DNA of 64,000 nt from Novosphingobium guangzhouense (GCF_002896965.1 NZ_LYMM01000029.1:1-64000); one strand, 5' to 3'; positions 9,356 to 19,308 are shown, counted from the stretch's first letter. A program made the numbers and translations. Notes: generated by a model not told the origin, from the letters alone.

Positions 9356-10237
9356 TTATCGCACCCAGTCTTTCTCGGGAATGCCAAGCAAGCGCAGCAC
9401 GCTGGTCAGATCACCGCGATCGATCCAGCCATTGGACGCTGCTCGTGCCTTGGGCTTGGCATGGTAGGCGATACCGTAAGTCGCCGTTTCCAGCATCGGG
9501 ATATCATTCGCGCCGTCGCCGGTGGCCAAGCTCGCCACGCCCTCGCCCGCAGCCTCAAGTTCGGCCAGCAGCGTCGCTTTCTTCACTGACGAATCGACGA
9601 TGCCGCCGACCAGTCCGCCCGTCAGCTTGCCGTCTGCCACTTCAAGACGGTTGCCTACGACATGCTCGAAACCCAACTGCGCCGCCACGGGATCGGCGAA
9701 GTGATGGAAGCCCCCGGTGACCAGAACCGTTCGGCAGCCCAGCTTCTTGAGCGTTTCCACCAGTACCTTGGCGCCGGGCATCGGCCGGATGCGGGTGGCG
9801 AGGCATTCGTCGATCGCGGTGGTAGACAACCCCTTGAGCAGCCCCACGCGTTCGCGAAGAGCTTGCTCGAAATCGAGTTCACCCTGCATGGCGCGTTCAG
9901 TAATTTCGGCGATCCGCTCTTTCAGGCCCGCGAAATCGCCCAGTTCATCGATGCACTCCTGCCCGATCATGGTCGAATCCATGTCGGAAATAAACACCCG
10001 CGGCACCACCGGCTCATCAGCGGTAACGAGGCCGTCCGTCTTACCGAAATGCGAATCCAGCGCCGAACGCAGGACCTGAACATCATCGTCGGGCGAATCG
10101 ATCTGCATCGTTGCTCCGCAAAATTCGAGCATCGTGGCATCTGCGATCCGCACACCGCCAGCGGCCATTTGCTCTTTCGCGGCTTCGAGACTGGTCGAAA
10201 GATGGTCCGGTTCTGCTATCAGGCGAGCTATGAGCAC
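9356..10237 (-). CDS. serB: Phosphoserine phosphatase SerB
   Basis: SerB dephosphorylates phosphoserine in the last step of serine synthesis. The 293-residue protein has an N-terminal regulatory (ACT-like) part and a C-terminal HAD domain starting with FISDMDSTMIGQEC; D85 would be the phosphorylated nucleophile and D87 the general acid. Later HAD motifs are VLVTGGFHHF and ATGDGANDIPML. I place the start at the GTG at 10237 because AAGGAA lies 6-7 bases upstream and the protein then begins MLIARLIAEPDHL; an ATG further upstream would intrude deep into miaA. The start overlaps that of miaA by 8 bp. Confidence 0.93.
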   Translation of the reverse strand: MLIARLIAEPDHLSTSLEAAKEQMAAGGVRIADATMLEFCGATMQIDSPDDDVQVLRSALDSHFGKTDGLVTADEPVVPRVFISDMDSTMIGQECIDELGDFAGLKERIAEITERAMQGELDFEQALRERVGLLKGLSTTAIDECLATRIRPMPGAKVLVETLKKLGCRTVLVTGGFHHFADPVAAQLGFEHVVGNRLEVADGKLTGGLVGGIVDSSVKKATLLAELEAAGEGVASLATGDGANDIPMLETATYGIAYHAKPKARAASNGWIDRGDLTSVLRLLGIPEKDWVR

Positions 10238-11210
10238 TGCGAATTTCCTTGATGCACCATATGATATCTCAGCCGGAGACCGGCCGCCGCTGGCGCTCAT
10301 CGCAGGGCCGACCGCCAGCGGCAAGAGCGATTGTGCCGTGGCGCTGGCGCAAGAGCTTGAACGTCGGGGGCGCCGGGCGGTGGTGGTCAATGCCGACAGT
10401 TCCCAAGTCTACGCCGACCTGACGATCCTCAGCGCCCGCCCTACCGAAGAAGATATGGGAGGCATCGAGCATCGGCTGTTCGGGGCCTGGGACGGTGCCC
10501 AGAGCTGCTCCGCCGCCGACTGGGCGCGCGCTGCAGCAAGCACGATTGCGGACATACATAATCATGACGCGGTGCCGATCCTCGTCGGTGGAACCGGGCT
10601 TTACATCCGCACCTTGCTTGACGGGATAGCCCCCGTCCCGCCCATCGATCCCACGGTCCGCGAGGGGGTCCGCACCCTGCCCGTCGCCGAGGCTTACGCA
10701 GCGCTCCAGCAAGAAGATCCCGAACGGGCATCGCGCTTGGCGCCTGCAGACACCACTCGCATCGCCAGAGCATTGGAAGTCATCCGATCCACCGGCCATG
10801 GACTTGCGTACTGGCAGCAGAAGACGAGCGGCGGGATCGGGGACGCAGTAGCCCTACACCCCGCGATCCTCCTGCCGGAACGCAAGTGGCTCTATGCACG
10901 TTGCAACCTGCGTTTCGAACGCATGATCCAGCGAGGGGCACTTGCCGAAGTTGAGGCTCTTGTGACCCGCGCACTCGATCCTGACTTGCCGGTGATGCGC
11001 GCTATCGGCGTGCCTGAACTGCGCGGCGCGATCCAGGGTGAATGCGATCTGGAAGCGGCCATTACCCGAGGCGCGCAGGCTACCCGCAACTACGCCAAGC
11101 GGCAATTCACATGGCTCAGGCACCAACCCCCGGCCCATTGGCCACGGCTTGAATTTGAAAATTACAACTCAACCGCCGTGAATGATATTTTATTGCGTTT
11201 TCCGGGTTGA
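10230..11210 (+). CDS. miaA: tRNA dimethylallyltransferase MiaA
   Basis: MiaA adds the dimethylallyl group to N6 of A37 in tRNAs reading UNN codons. The 326-residue protein has the P-loop LIAGPTASGKS near residues 19-29, the substrate-binding VNADSSQVYADL with the catalytic Asp, and the conserved ARPTEED. The ATG at 10230 is chosen because AGGCGAG precedes it and the P-loop then sits at its usual distance from the N-terminus. Its start overlaps the divergent serB by 8 bp, so each promoter lies within the other gene. The ilvB leader follows. Confidence 0.93.
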   Translation: MSTANFLDAPYDISAGDRPPLALIAGPTASGKSDCAVALAQELERRGRRAVVVNADSSQVYADLTILSARPTEEDMGGIEHRLFGAWDGAQSCSAADWARAAASTIADIHNHDAVPILVGGTGLYIRTLLDGIAPVPPIDPTVREGVRTLPVAEAYAALQQEDPERASRLAPADTTRIARALEVIRSTGHGLAYWQQKTSGGIGDAVALHPAILLPERKWLYARCNLRFERMIQRGALAEVEALVTRALDPDLPVMRAIGVPELRGAIQGECDLEAAITRGAQATRNYAKRQFTWLRHQPPAHWPRLEFENYNSTAVNDILLRFPG

Positions 11211-11224
11211 CCTCACATATCCAC

Positions 11225-11377
11225 ATGCCTAGAGGCCGATCCTACCTGCTGATGGAAGTTATGCAGGGAGGAGAGGAGACGACCCGGTGCGCCCAGACCG
11301 ACGTGCCGGGTCGGATTCATTAAGGGGGCAGCCGGGACTGCCGGTGCTCCCACCGAACCGATTTACTAAGGCCTCAC
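11225..11377 (+). promoter_or_regulatory. Structured leader upstream of ilvB, possible attenuator with a leader peptide
   Basis: Between miaA and ilvB lies an untranslated-looking 190 bp. It contains a 32-codon frame (11225-11323, MPRGRSYLLMEVMQ...) rich in SD-like GGAGGAGAGGAG, a perfect 7-bp stem GACCCGG/CCGGGTC (11281-11287 / 11306-11312), and a second hairpin around GGCAG...CTGCC. A GTG-started frame within it would run over the ilvB start. ilv operons are often controlled by leader-peptide attenuation; the small excess of Leu/Val codons here makes this only suggestive, and no U tract follows the hairpins. Confidence 0.4.
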
Positions 11378-11401
11378 GTGGTCATCTTGAAGGAATGTGT
11401 T

Positions 11402-13144
11402 GTGACTGAAGAGCGCAGCGGCGCGAGCATCCTGGTCGAAAGCCTGGTCAAGCAGGGAGTCGAATTCGTATTCGGCTATCCCGGCGGCGCCGTGCTCCCG
11501 ATCTACGATGCCCTTTTCGGTGACGAGCGACTTCGCCACATTCTTGTACGCCACGAAGCCGGTGCAGCCCATGCCGCTGAAGGTTATGCACGTTCGACCG
11601 GTAAGCCCGGTGTCGTGCTTGTCACCTCCGGCCCCGGTGCGACCAACGCAATCACCGGCATTGCCGACGCGTTCCTCGATTCGATTCCGCTGGTCATTAT
11701 CACTGGCCAGGTTCCGACCGGGCTGATCGGATCGGACGCGTTCCAGGAAGCCGATACCGTCGGAATTTCGCGCCACTGCACCAAGCACAATTATTTGGTC
11801 AAGGATCCGGCTGACCTTGCCGCCATCGTTGATGAAGCGTTCCAGATTGCGACCACCGGCCGTCCCGGCCCGGTGCTGATCGACATCCCGAAAGATGTCC
11901 AGATCGCCATGGCGACGTGGAACGACGGTCCGATCCAACGCCATCAGCGCTACAATCCCCGCACCGAGGGTACCTCTGAAGAGATTACCCGTGCGGTCGA
12001 GATGCTGGCGAATGCCAAGGCTCCGGTCTTCTACACGGGTGGCGGCGTCATCAACGCGGGCCCGCGCGCAACCGCGCTGTTGCGCGAACTGCAGGCGAAG
12101 ACCGGCGCACCGGTCACTTCGACACTGATGGGCCTTGGCGCGTTCCCGGCAGACCACGCCGACTGGCTTGGCATGCTTGGCATGCACGGCACGTTCGAAG
12201 CCAATATGGCGATGAATCAAGCGGATTTGATCCTGTGCATCGGCGCGCGCTTCGACGACCGCGTGACCGGCCGGCTCGATGCCTTCGCGCCGAATTCGGA
12301 AAAGATCCATATCGATATCGACCGTGCATCGATCAACAAGACGGTGCAGGTTGACCTGCCGATCATCGGTGACTGCGCCGTCGTGCTCGACCAGATGCTC
12401 ACCGAATGGGGCACCCGTAAGGGGCAGGATCTGACGGAGTGGAAAGCCCGCGTGGACGGCTGGCGTGAGCGCAAGAGCCTTGCCTATCCGTCGAATGCGC
12501 AGGCGATCATGCCGCAACTGGCGATCGAACGCCTTTACGAGCTGACCAAGTCCAAGGACCCTGTCGTCTCTACCGAGGTTGGCCAGCACCAGATGTGGGC
12601 GGCGCAATACTTCCCGTTCTTCAGCCCCAACAAGTGGCTGACTTCGGGCGGGCTCGGCACCATGGGCTACGGTCTGCCTGCCGCCATCGGCGCGCAATGC
12701 GGCAACCCGGACAGCCTCGTCATCGACATCGCGGGCGACGCCTCGATTCAGATGAACATTCAGGAACTGGGCACCGCCACGCAGTATCGCCTGCCGGTGA
12801 AGGTCTTCATCCTCAACAACGAGTGGATGGGCATGGTGCGCCAGTGGCAGGAACTGACCTACGAAAGCCGCTATTCGAACTCCTATTCGGACAGCCTGCC
12901 GGACTTCGTGAAGCTGGCCGAGGCCTATGGCTGGAAGGGTATCCGTATCGAGAACGAAAGCGAGCTCGACGCGGGCATTCAGGCGATGATCGACCATCCC
13001 GGCCCGGTCATCGTGGACTGCCTTGTCCACAAGGAAACGAACTGCTTCCCGATGATCCCCTCGGGCGCGGCGCATACCGACATGATCCTCTACGGCGATA
13101 CCGTCGCCGGCACGATGGACGACGAAGCCAAAGCGCTGGTCTGA
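11402..13144 (+). CDS. ilvB: Acetolactate synthase large subunit
   Basis: This is the TPP- and FAD-dependent catalytic subunit that condenses pyruvate with pyruvate or 2-oxobutyrate, the first common step to Val, Leu and Ile. At about 580 residues it is full length. The catalytic Glu lies in VRHEAGAAHAAEGYAR; the TPP motif is GDASIQMNIQELGT ending in ILNNEW. I place the start at the GTG at 11402 because AAGGAA lies 6 bases upstream and the protein then begins MTEERSGASILVESL; an upstream GTG at 11378 is the alternative. ilvH follows after 16 bp. Confidence 0.95.
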   Translation: MTEERSGASILVESLVKQGVEFVFGYPGGAVLPIYDALFGDERLRHILVRHEAGAAHAAEGYARSTGKPGVVLVTSGPGATNAITGIADAFLDSIPLVIITGQVPTGLIGSDAFQEADTVGISRHCTKHNYLVKDPADLAAIVDEAFQIATTGRPGPVLIDIPKDVQIAMATWNDGPIQRHQRYNPRTEGTSEEITRAVEMLANAKAPVFYTGGGVINAGPRATALLRELQAKTGAPVTSTLMGLGAFPADHADWLGMLGMHGTFEANMAMNQADLILCIGARFDDRVTGRLDAFAPNSEKIHIDIDRASINKTVQVDLPIIGDCAVVLDQMLTEWGTRKGQDLTEWKARVDGWRERKSLAYPSNAQAIMPQLAIERLYELTKSKDPVVSTEVGQHQMWAAQYFPFFSPNKWLTSGGLGTMGYGLPAAIGAQCGNPDSLVIDIAGDASIQMNIQELGTATQYRLPVKVFILNNEWMGMVRQWQELTYESRYSNSYSDSLPDFVKLAEAYGWKGIRIENESELDAGIQAMIDHPGPVIVDCLVHKETNCFPMIPSGAAHTDMILYGDTVAGTMDDEAKALV

Positions 13145-13160
13145 GGACAAGAGACGAACC

Positions 13161-13679
13161 ATGATGCACATCCAGCATGAAGCCGAGGAACGGCATGTCC
13201 TGACCGTCACGGTCGACAACGAGGCGGGCATCCTCGCGAAGATCGCAGGCCTCTTTACCGCGCGCGGCTACAACATCGACAGCCTGACTGTGGCCGACAT
13301 CACGGACAATCACGCGGTGAGCCGGATCACAATCGTGACCCACGGGCCGCGCAGCCAGATCGACCAGATCCATGCGCAGCTTGAGCGTCTTGTGCCCGTT
13401 CACAAGGTAGTCGACCTTACCGAAGTCGGCCCCCACGTGGCCCGCGAACTCGCGCTGGTGAAGGTCGCGGGCGTGGGTGAGAAGCGCGTCGAGGCTCTCC
13501 GTATCGCAGAGGTATTCCGTGCTCGCCCGGTGGATACCACCACCGAAAGCTTTATCTTCGAGATGACGGGCGCGCCGGACAAGATCGACAGCTTCGTGGC
13601 GCTGATGCGCGACCTCGGCCTCGTCGAAGTAGGGCGAACGGGCATCGTCGCGATGGCGCGCGGCCCCGAGGAAGCCTGA
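13161..13679 (+). CDS. ilvH: Acetolactate synthase small (regulatory) subunit
   Basis: The 172-residue regulatory subunit has an N-terminal ACT domain (about 11-85; VTVDNEAGILAKIAGLFTARGYNIDSL), which binds valine for feedback inhibition and activates the large subunit, then a ferredoxin-like C-terminal domain. It lies 16 bp after ilvB and about 85 bp before ilvC, within one operon. The family is also named IlvN. Confidence 0.95.
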   Translation: MMHIQHEAEERHVLTVTVDNEAGILAKIAGLFTARGYNIDSLTVADITDNHAVSRITIVTHGPRSQIDQIHAQLERLVPVHKVVDLTEVGPHVARELALVKVAGVGEKRVEALRIAEVFRARPVDTTTESFIFEMTGAPDKIDSFVALMRDLGLVEVGRTGIVAMARGPEEA

Positions 13680-13728
13680 GAACGAATTCAATTCGCGTCG
13701 GCCCAATCGGGCGGCGCCTTGTCAATAA

Positions 13729-14784
<1,056 letters not shown>

Positions 14785-14804
14785 GGTTCATCCGAACCCT
14801 TGCG

Positions 14805-14839
14805 ACGGGCGGGTGGCTAAAAGGCCGCCCGCCCGTTTT
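14805..14839. terminator. Rho-independent terminator after ilvC
   Basis: A 13-bp GC-rich stem (ACGGGCGGGTGGC with GCCGCCCGCCCGT, one G-T mismatch) and a short A-rich loop are followed by TTTTG on the plus strand. It ends the ilvBHC operon and lies between ilvC and the convergent HNH gene, so it may also work in reverse. Confidence 0.85.
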
Positions 14840-14863
14840 GCGTATGACCCAAACCAGCAGATG

Positions 14864-15142
14864 CTATCGCTTCCGTCGCGTCGGCGCGTGGAAGTCCGGT
14901 GGCTTTCCCGCCACCCAGCGCACGAAGCGCGCGATCTCTTCCACCTCCAGCAGAGAGGCAGGCTGCGGCGCCATTCTGGCCAGTTGCGCATTGCTCAGGC
15001 TTGCATGGATGGCGCGGTGGCAGATCGGATGGAGCGGCACCGTCAACCGCCCTCCTCGGCTTTTGGGTATCGGATGATGCCATTCGACCTTGCGCCCCAG
15101 CGGTCGCCGGCAGAGCCAGCATATCGTCGCCGCGTCGTCCAT
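14864..15142 (-). CDS. Small HNH nuclease-domain protein
   Basis: A 92-residue protein made of little more than one HNH/zinc-knuckle fold: CWLCRRPLG supplies a Cys pair, EWHHPIPKSRGG is the HNH core, and HPICHRAIH closes it. Small HNH proteins can be nicking or restriction-associated nucleases or host-encoded orphans. The ATG at 15142 is chosen over an upstream one because GGAGGGAGG lies just before it. There are no phage or restriction genes next to it; it is convergent with ilvC and divergent from cpaF. Confidence 0.75.
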   Translation of the reverse strand: MDDAATICWLCRRPLGRKVEWHHPIPKSRGGRLTVPLHPICHRAIHASLSNAQLARMAPQPASLLEVEEIARFVRWVAGKPPDFHAPTRRKR

Positions 15143-15253
15143 ATGCCTCCCTCCGATCCGCGCCATTAGGAAGTTATCAAAGTTTCAACCTTAACGATGC
15201 CTTCATCAGACAGGAATCGCGGCCTTGCGGCAGCGTTTGAGGTTCAAGTTTAC

Positions 15254-16768
15254 ATGACGGCATTCGGTCGGCGCAGCGGTATCGGTGGCCAGGGACAAGC
15301 CCTGGGTGGTCAGGGCGCGCGCCCCGCTTTCGGCGTGGCCAAGCCGCTGAAGACGGGGGCTGACGCTTCCGCCGCGCTCCCCGGTTCCAGCCCCCTGCCC
15401 GGTGACCCGTTCCCCGGTGAGACCGCAACCGCGCCGCGCGACGATGCCATGTCGCGCCTGGCAGACCGCGCCAACGCCGTCCACGAACAATCCGAACAAA
15501 GCGGTTTCGAAGCCTCGATCCACAAGATCAAGGAACAGGTGCTGCCGCGCCTGCTTGAACGCGTGGACCCCGAAGCTGCCGCCACGCTGACCAAGGATGA
15601 ACTGTCGGAGGAATTCCGTCCGATCATCATGGAAGTGCTCGCCGAGCTGAAAATCACCTTCAACCGCCGCGAACAGTTTGCGCTGGAAAAGGTGCTGATC
15701 GACGAACTGCTTGGCTTCGGCCCGCTGGAGGAACTGCTCAACGACCCCGAGATTTCGGACATCATGGTCAACGGGCCAAACCAGACCTACATCGAACGCA
15801 AGGGCAAGCTGCAGCTTGCGCCCACCAAGTTCCGCGACGAACAGCACCTCTTCCAGATCGCCCAGCGCATCGTCAACCAGGTGGGCCGCCGCGTCGACCA
15901 GACCACGCCGCTGGCCGACGCCCGCCTCAAGGACGGCAGCCGCGTCAACGTCATCGTGCCGCCGCTCAGCTTGCGCGGCACCGCTATCTCGATTCGTAAG
16001 TTCTCCGAAAAGCCGATCACCATCGACATGCTGCAAGGCTTCGGATCGATGAGCGAGAAGATGGCCACCGCGCTGAAGATCGCCGGGGCCTGCCGCATGA
16101 ACATCGTCATCTCCGGCGGCACCGGTTCGGGCAAGACGACGATGCTCAACGCCCTGTCGAAGATGATCGACCCCGGCGAGCGCGTGCTGACGATCGAGGA
16201 CGCTGCCGAACTTCGTCTGCAGCAGCCCCACTGGCTGCCGCTGGAAACCCGCCCGCCCAACCTTGAAGGTCAGGGCGCGATCACCATCGGCGACCTTGTG
16301 AAGAACGCCCTGCGTATGCGCCCGGACCGTATCATCCTGGGCGAAATTCGCGGGGCCGAATGCTTCGACCTGCTGGCCGCCATGAACACCGGCCATGACG
16401 GATCGATGTGTACGCTCCACGCCAACAGCCCGCGCGAATGCCTTGGCCGTATGGAGAACATGATCCTGATGGGCGACATCAAGATCCCCAAGGAGGCCAT
16501 CAGCCGCCAGATCGCCGAATCGGTTGATCTCATCGTGCAGGTGAAGCGCCTGCGCGACGGTTCGCGCCGCACCACCAACATCACCGAGGTGATCGGCATG
16601 GAAGGCGACGTGATCGTCACCCAGGAACTGTTCAAGTTCGAATATCTGGACGAGACGGACGAAGGCAAGATCATCGGCGAATTCCGCCCCTCGGGCCTGC
16701 GTCCCTACACACTGGAAAAGGCGCGCCAGTTCGGTTTCGATCAGGCCTACCTCGAAGCCTGCCTCTAA
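15254..16768 (+). CDS. cpaF: CpaF/TadA-type secretion ATPase
   Basis: The 504-residue protein is a type II/IV secretion ATPase of the CpaF family, which powers Flp (Tad) pilus assembly at the inner membrane. It has a Gly/Pro-rich unstructured N-terminus (1-75), a helical N-domain, then the RecA-like ATPase: Walker A GGTGSGKT (288-295), Asp box and the His box GHDGSMCTLHAN. The frame is open upstream, but MTAFGRRSGIGG is the likely start. The other pilus genes are not in the window, so this is an orphan copy or the only distant part of the system. Confidence 0.9.
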   Translation: MTAFGRRSGIGGQGQALGGQGARPAFGVAKPLKTGADASAALPGSSPLPGDPFPGETATAPRDDAMSRLADRANAVHEQSEQSGFEASIHKIKEQVLPRLLERVDPEAAATLTKDELSEEFRPIIMEVLAELKITFNRREQFALEKVLIDELLGFGPLEELLNDPEISDIMVNGPNQTYIERKGKLQLAPTKFRDEQHLFQIAQRIVNQVGRRVDQTTPLADARLKDGSRVNVIVPPLSLRGTAISIRKFSEKPITIDMLQGFGSMSEKMATALKIAGACRMNIVISGGTGSGKTTMLNALSKMIDPGERVLTIEDAAELRLQQPHWLPLETRPPNLEGQGAITIGDLVKNALRMRPDRIILGEIRGAECFDLLAAMNTGHDGSMCTLHANSPRECLGRMENMILMGDIKIPKEAISRQIAESVDLIVQVKRLRDGSRRTTNITEVIGMEGDVIVTQELFKFEYLDETDEGKIIGEFRPSGLRPYTLEKARQFGFDQAYLEACL

Positions 16769-16837
16769 GCCTGCAGAGGTTTACACGGAAAGGCTGGTGA
16801 AACACGTGTCACCTTAGGTGGCCAAGCCGTCCAGACG

Positions 16838-17275
16838 CTATGGGCGGGCTGCCCGGTCGAGCTGCGCCAGCAACGATAAAATCGCCTGATTGTCGGGCTT
16901 TAGTTCGGTGGCAACATGCTGCCCGCGATACATCCGCACTTTCAGCAAGCCGAACTTTGCCCGCACCGCGCGTTCGTCCGGTGTGACCTTTCGCCTTGCC
17001 GCCGTCCCACCCGTAACCTTAGCTGTCACCTTACCTGTCACCTTGTCCCACGCGGCGACGAAGCTGCCTGCGCCGGGCTTGCCCCGAAGGCGGTAGGCGG
17101 TTTCGCGCGAAAGGCCGACCCGCCGAGCTGCTGCATCGACCGATCCGGTTTCGGCAAGGGCTCCAAGGAATGCGGCCTGCCGCGCCGGGGTCCAGCCATC
17201 CCTGCGGGCACGCACCGGCACGGGCGCAAAGGCGGGGACGCGGATATGGCGACGACGTGGCGGACGATTGCTCAT
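16838..17275 (-). CDS. Hypothetical helix-turn-helix protein
   Basis: The 145-residue basic protein has an Arg/Pro-rich N-terminus, then a likely DNA-binding helix-turn-helix (about 27-65: WTPARQAAFLGALAETGSV, AARRVGLSRETAYRLR). The middle has a short repeat KVTGKVTAKVTG encoded by near-identical 12-bp units. I do not recognise the C-terminal part. The HTH resembles those of terminase-small-subunit-like or transposase-related regulators, but no partner is nearby. Confidence that it is a gene is fair; function unknown. Confidence 0.65.
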   Translation of the reverse strand: MSNRPPRRRHIRVPAFAPVPVRARRDGWTPARQAAFLGALAETGSVDAAARRVGLSRETAYRLRGKPGAGSFVAAWDKVTGKVTAKVTGGTAARRKVTPDERAVRAKFGLLKVRMYRGQHVATELKPDNQAILSLLAQLDRAARP

Positions 17276-17362
17276 CCACCACGTTAGACGCGATTCATGC
17301 GATGTAGGAAAGCGCTGCCCTCCCCGTCCCGGAAAGTCGGTACGAAAAGAGGGCCGGGCGCG

Positions 17363-17971
17363 TTACTGCTTCTCGAAAGCGGCGGTGATGGCGATCTGCG
17401 TATCGTCGCTGACCAGCGGCGCATACTTGCTGACGCCGAACTCGGTGCGCTTGATGGTGCCCACCGCGTTGAAGCCCAGGGTGTAGGCCTTGTTCATCGG
17501 ATTGACGGCAGCGGCCTTGAACGTCGCCTTCAACGTCACCGGCTTCGTCACGCCATGCAGCGTCAGGTTGCCGGTTACGTCTGCGGTGCTGGCGCCGGTC
17601 TTGACCACCTTGGTCGAAACGAAGCGCATGGTCGGATACTTGGCTGCATCGAACCATTCCGCGCCGACCAGTTCCTCGTCCAGCGTCTTGTTGGTGGTCG
17701 ACACCGAAGCCACCGGCACCGAAACGTCCATCTTTGCCGAAGCCAGGTTCTTCGGATCGAGCGAAAGCGTGCCCGTTGCGCCCGGCAGGGTGCCGAAGAA
17801 CTCGCTGATGCCGAAATGATCGACGGTGAAGCGTACCAGCGTGTGCGAACTGTCGAGCGCGTAATTGCCCGCCTGAACGGCAGCGGCATTGGTGTCGGCC
17901 TGCTGTGCCACGATAGGCGCCGCGACGACGAGAGAGACGGCTGCAAACGCGGACGCGAGATAACGGTTCAT
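17363..17971 (-). CDS. YceI family periplasmic protein
   Basis: The 202-residue protein begins with a signal peptide (cleavage about residue 22, after VAAPIVA) and has the YceI lipocalin-like barrel: YALDSSHTLVRFTVDHFGISEFFGTL at the start and GNLTLHGVTKPVTLKATF near the middle. YceI proteins bind long isoprenoid chains such as polyprenyl or quinone in an elongated pocket. The ATG at 17971 is chosen because GGAG lies 7-8 bases before it and a signal peptide follows directly. No cytochrome b561 gene accompanies it. Confidence 0.9.
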   Translation of the reverse strand: MNRYLASAFAAVSLVVAAPIVAQQADTNAAAVQAGNYALDSSHTLVRFTVDHFGISEFFGTLPGATGTLSLDPKNLASAKMDVSVPVASVSTTNKTLDEELVGAEWFDAAKYPTMRFVSTKVVKTGASTADVTGNLTLHGVTKPVTLKATFKAAAVNPMNKAYTLGFNAVGTIKRTEFGVSKYAPLVSDDTQIAITAAFEKQ

Positions 17972-18097
17972 TCGAATTCTCCGAAGGAAAGGACAGGAAG
18001 GCTCATGCTTGCGTGATGATTCCATTGTCCCGGCCTTTCGGCCAGCCTGATAAAGTCGATCCACTTGTTCAGGTTTGTCGAACGGACAGGCAGGATT

Positions 18098-18304
18098 TCA
18101 ACCGCCCAGCCACTCCCGCGCGGACAGGCCCAGCAACAGCACCGCCACCATCAGCGAGAAGAAGAAGATCGGCGTCCACGGCATGAAGCCCACGCGCTCG
18201 ATGTCCTTGCGGCGATGCCGCCGATGATCGCCCAGCAAGGCAATCGCCGCGATCAGCGCGGCCAGGCTGCCGCACACGGTCATCAAAACCAGAGAATCGT
18301 CCAT
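18098..18304 (-). CDS. Small two-helix membrane protein, conserved-looking, unknown function
   Basis: A 68-residue protein with two hydrophobic helices (about 5-24 and 44-65) joined by a basic loop (HRRHRRKDIERVGFMPW). It resembles short integral membrane proteins that recur in sphingomonads, but I cannot assign a function. It diverges from the DMT transporter gene with 44 bp between the starts. Confidence 0.55.
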   Translation of the reverse strand: MDDSLVLMTVCGSLAALIAAIALLGDHRRHRRKDIERVGFMPWTPIFFFSLMVAVLLLGLSAREWLGG

Positions 18305-18348
18305 GCCCCGCCTTGCCCTCCGGCGTGACGGAGTTAAAGCGCCGTTTC

Positions 18349-19308
18349 GTGACCGAACCTTCAGGAACTGCCCCGAAAGGCCCGCGCGCCGACCGTCCGA
18401 TGCTGGCCATCGCCTTGCGACTGGCCGCGATGGTGATGCTCTCCACCATGTTCATGCTGGTGAAGCTGGCCGGTGAGGCAGGCGTATCGCTGCCCGAACT
18501 GGTGTTCTGGCGGCAGGCCATGGCCGTGCCGATCATCCTGGGCTGGCTTGCCATGACCGGCAATCTGCCACTGTTGCGTACCCGCCGGATGAGCAGCCAC
18601 GCCATGCGCGCAACCAGCGGCACCGCCGGGCTGTGCTGCAACATCGGTGCGGCAACCCTGCTGCCGCTGCCGGTGGGCACGACGCTGGGTTTCACCACGC
18701 CGCTGTTCGCCGTGCTCATAACGGCGCTGGTGCTGCGCGAGAAAGTCGGTCCATGGCGGTGGACGGCGGTGGTCCTCGGCTTCATCGGGGTTCTTGTGAT
18801 CGCCCAGCCTGGCGGCGATCCCGTGCCGGTCCTGGGACTTGCAGCCGGTCTTGGCGCTGGACTGATCGTTGCCGTGGTCAGCTTCCAGATCCGCGACCTT
18901 TCGCGCACCGAGGCCCCGATTGCCTGCGTGTTCTGGTTTGCCTTCTACGGTTCCCTCTTCGCCGCGATCCTGCTGCCGCTCTATGGCACTGCGCACGGGG
19001 CCTACGAATGGCTGCTGCTCGTCGCCATCGGACTGGCGGGCACGCTGGCGCAGTTCCTCATCACTTCGGCCCTGCGTTTCGGACAGGTCGCGACGGTAGT
19101 GGTGATGGATTACACCGCGCTGATCTGGGCGACGCTCTACGGCTGGACGATCTGGGGCCATGTGCCCTCGGCTGCGATGTGGCTGGGCGCGCCGATCATC
19201 GTGGCGGCAGGACTGATCATCACCTCGCGTGAGCATTTCCTGGCCCGCCGCGTCTCGCCCACCTCCGCGATCGACGAAAGCGCCACCGAAGAGGCTTCGG
19301 GAACCTGA
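18349..19308 (+). CDS. DMT superfamily (EamA) transporter
   Basis: A membrane protein of about 319 residues with ten predicted helices and two EamA repeats (LAIALRLAAMVMLSTMFMLVKLA and the second half from about 165), the layout of drug/metabolite exporters. The substrate cannot be told from sequence. The start is uncertain: a GTG at 18349 (chosen; GGAG 15 bases upstream), a GTG at 18325, or an ATG at 18400 that would still keep all helices. It is transcribed away from the small membrane protein gene. Confidence 0.85.
   Translation: MTEPSGTAPKGPRADRPMLAIALRLAAMVMLSTMFMLVKLAGEAGVSLPELVFWRQAMAVPIILGWLAMTGNLPLLRTRRMSSHAMRATSGTAGLCCNIGAATLLPLPVGTTLGFTTPLFAVLITALVLREKVGPWRWTAVVLGFIGVLVIAQPGGDPVPVLGLAAGLGAGLIVAVVSFQIRDLSRTEAPIACVFWFAFYGSLFAAILLPLYGTAHGAYEWLLLVAIGLAGTLAQFLITSALRFGQVATVVVMDYTALIWATLYGWTIWGHVPSAAMWLGAPIIVAAGLIITSREHFLARRVSPTSAIDESATEEASGT

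Noticed and set aside
11366..13231. 621-codon minus-strand frame opposite ilvB
   Set aside because: The opposite strand is clearly ilvB; the frame is a codon-bias artefact.
14864..15142. HNH gene as evidence of a prophage
   Set aside because: No terminase, portal, capsid or integrase genes are near; neighbours are ilvC and cpaF.
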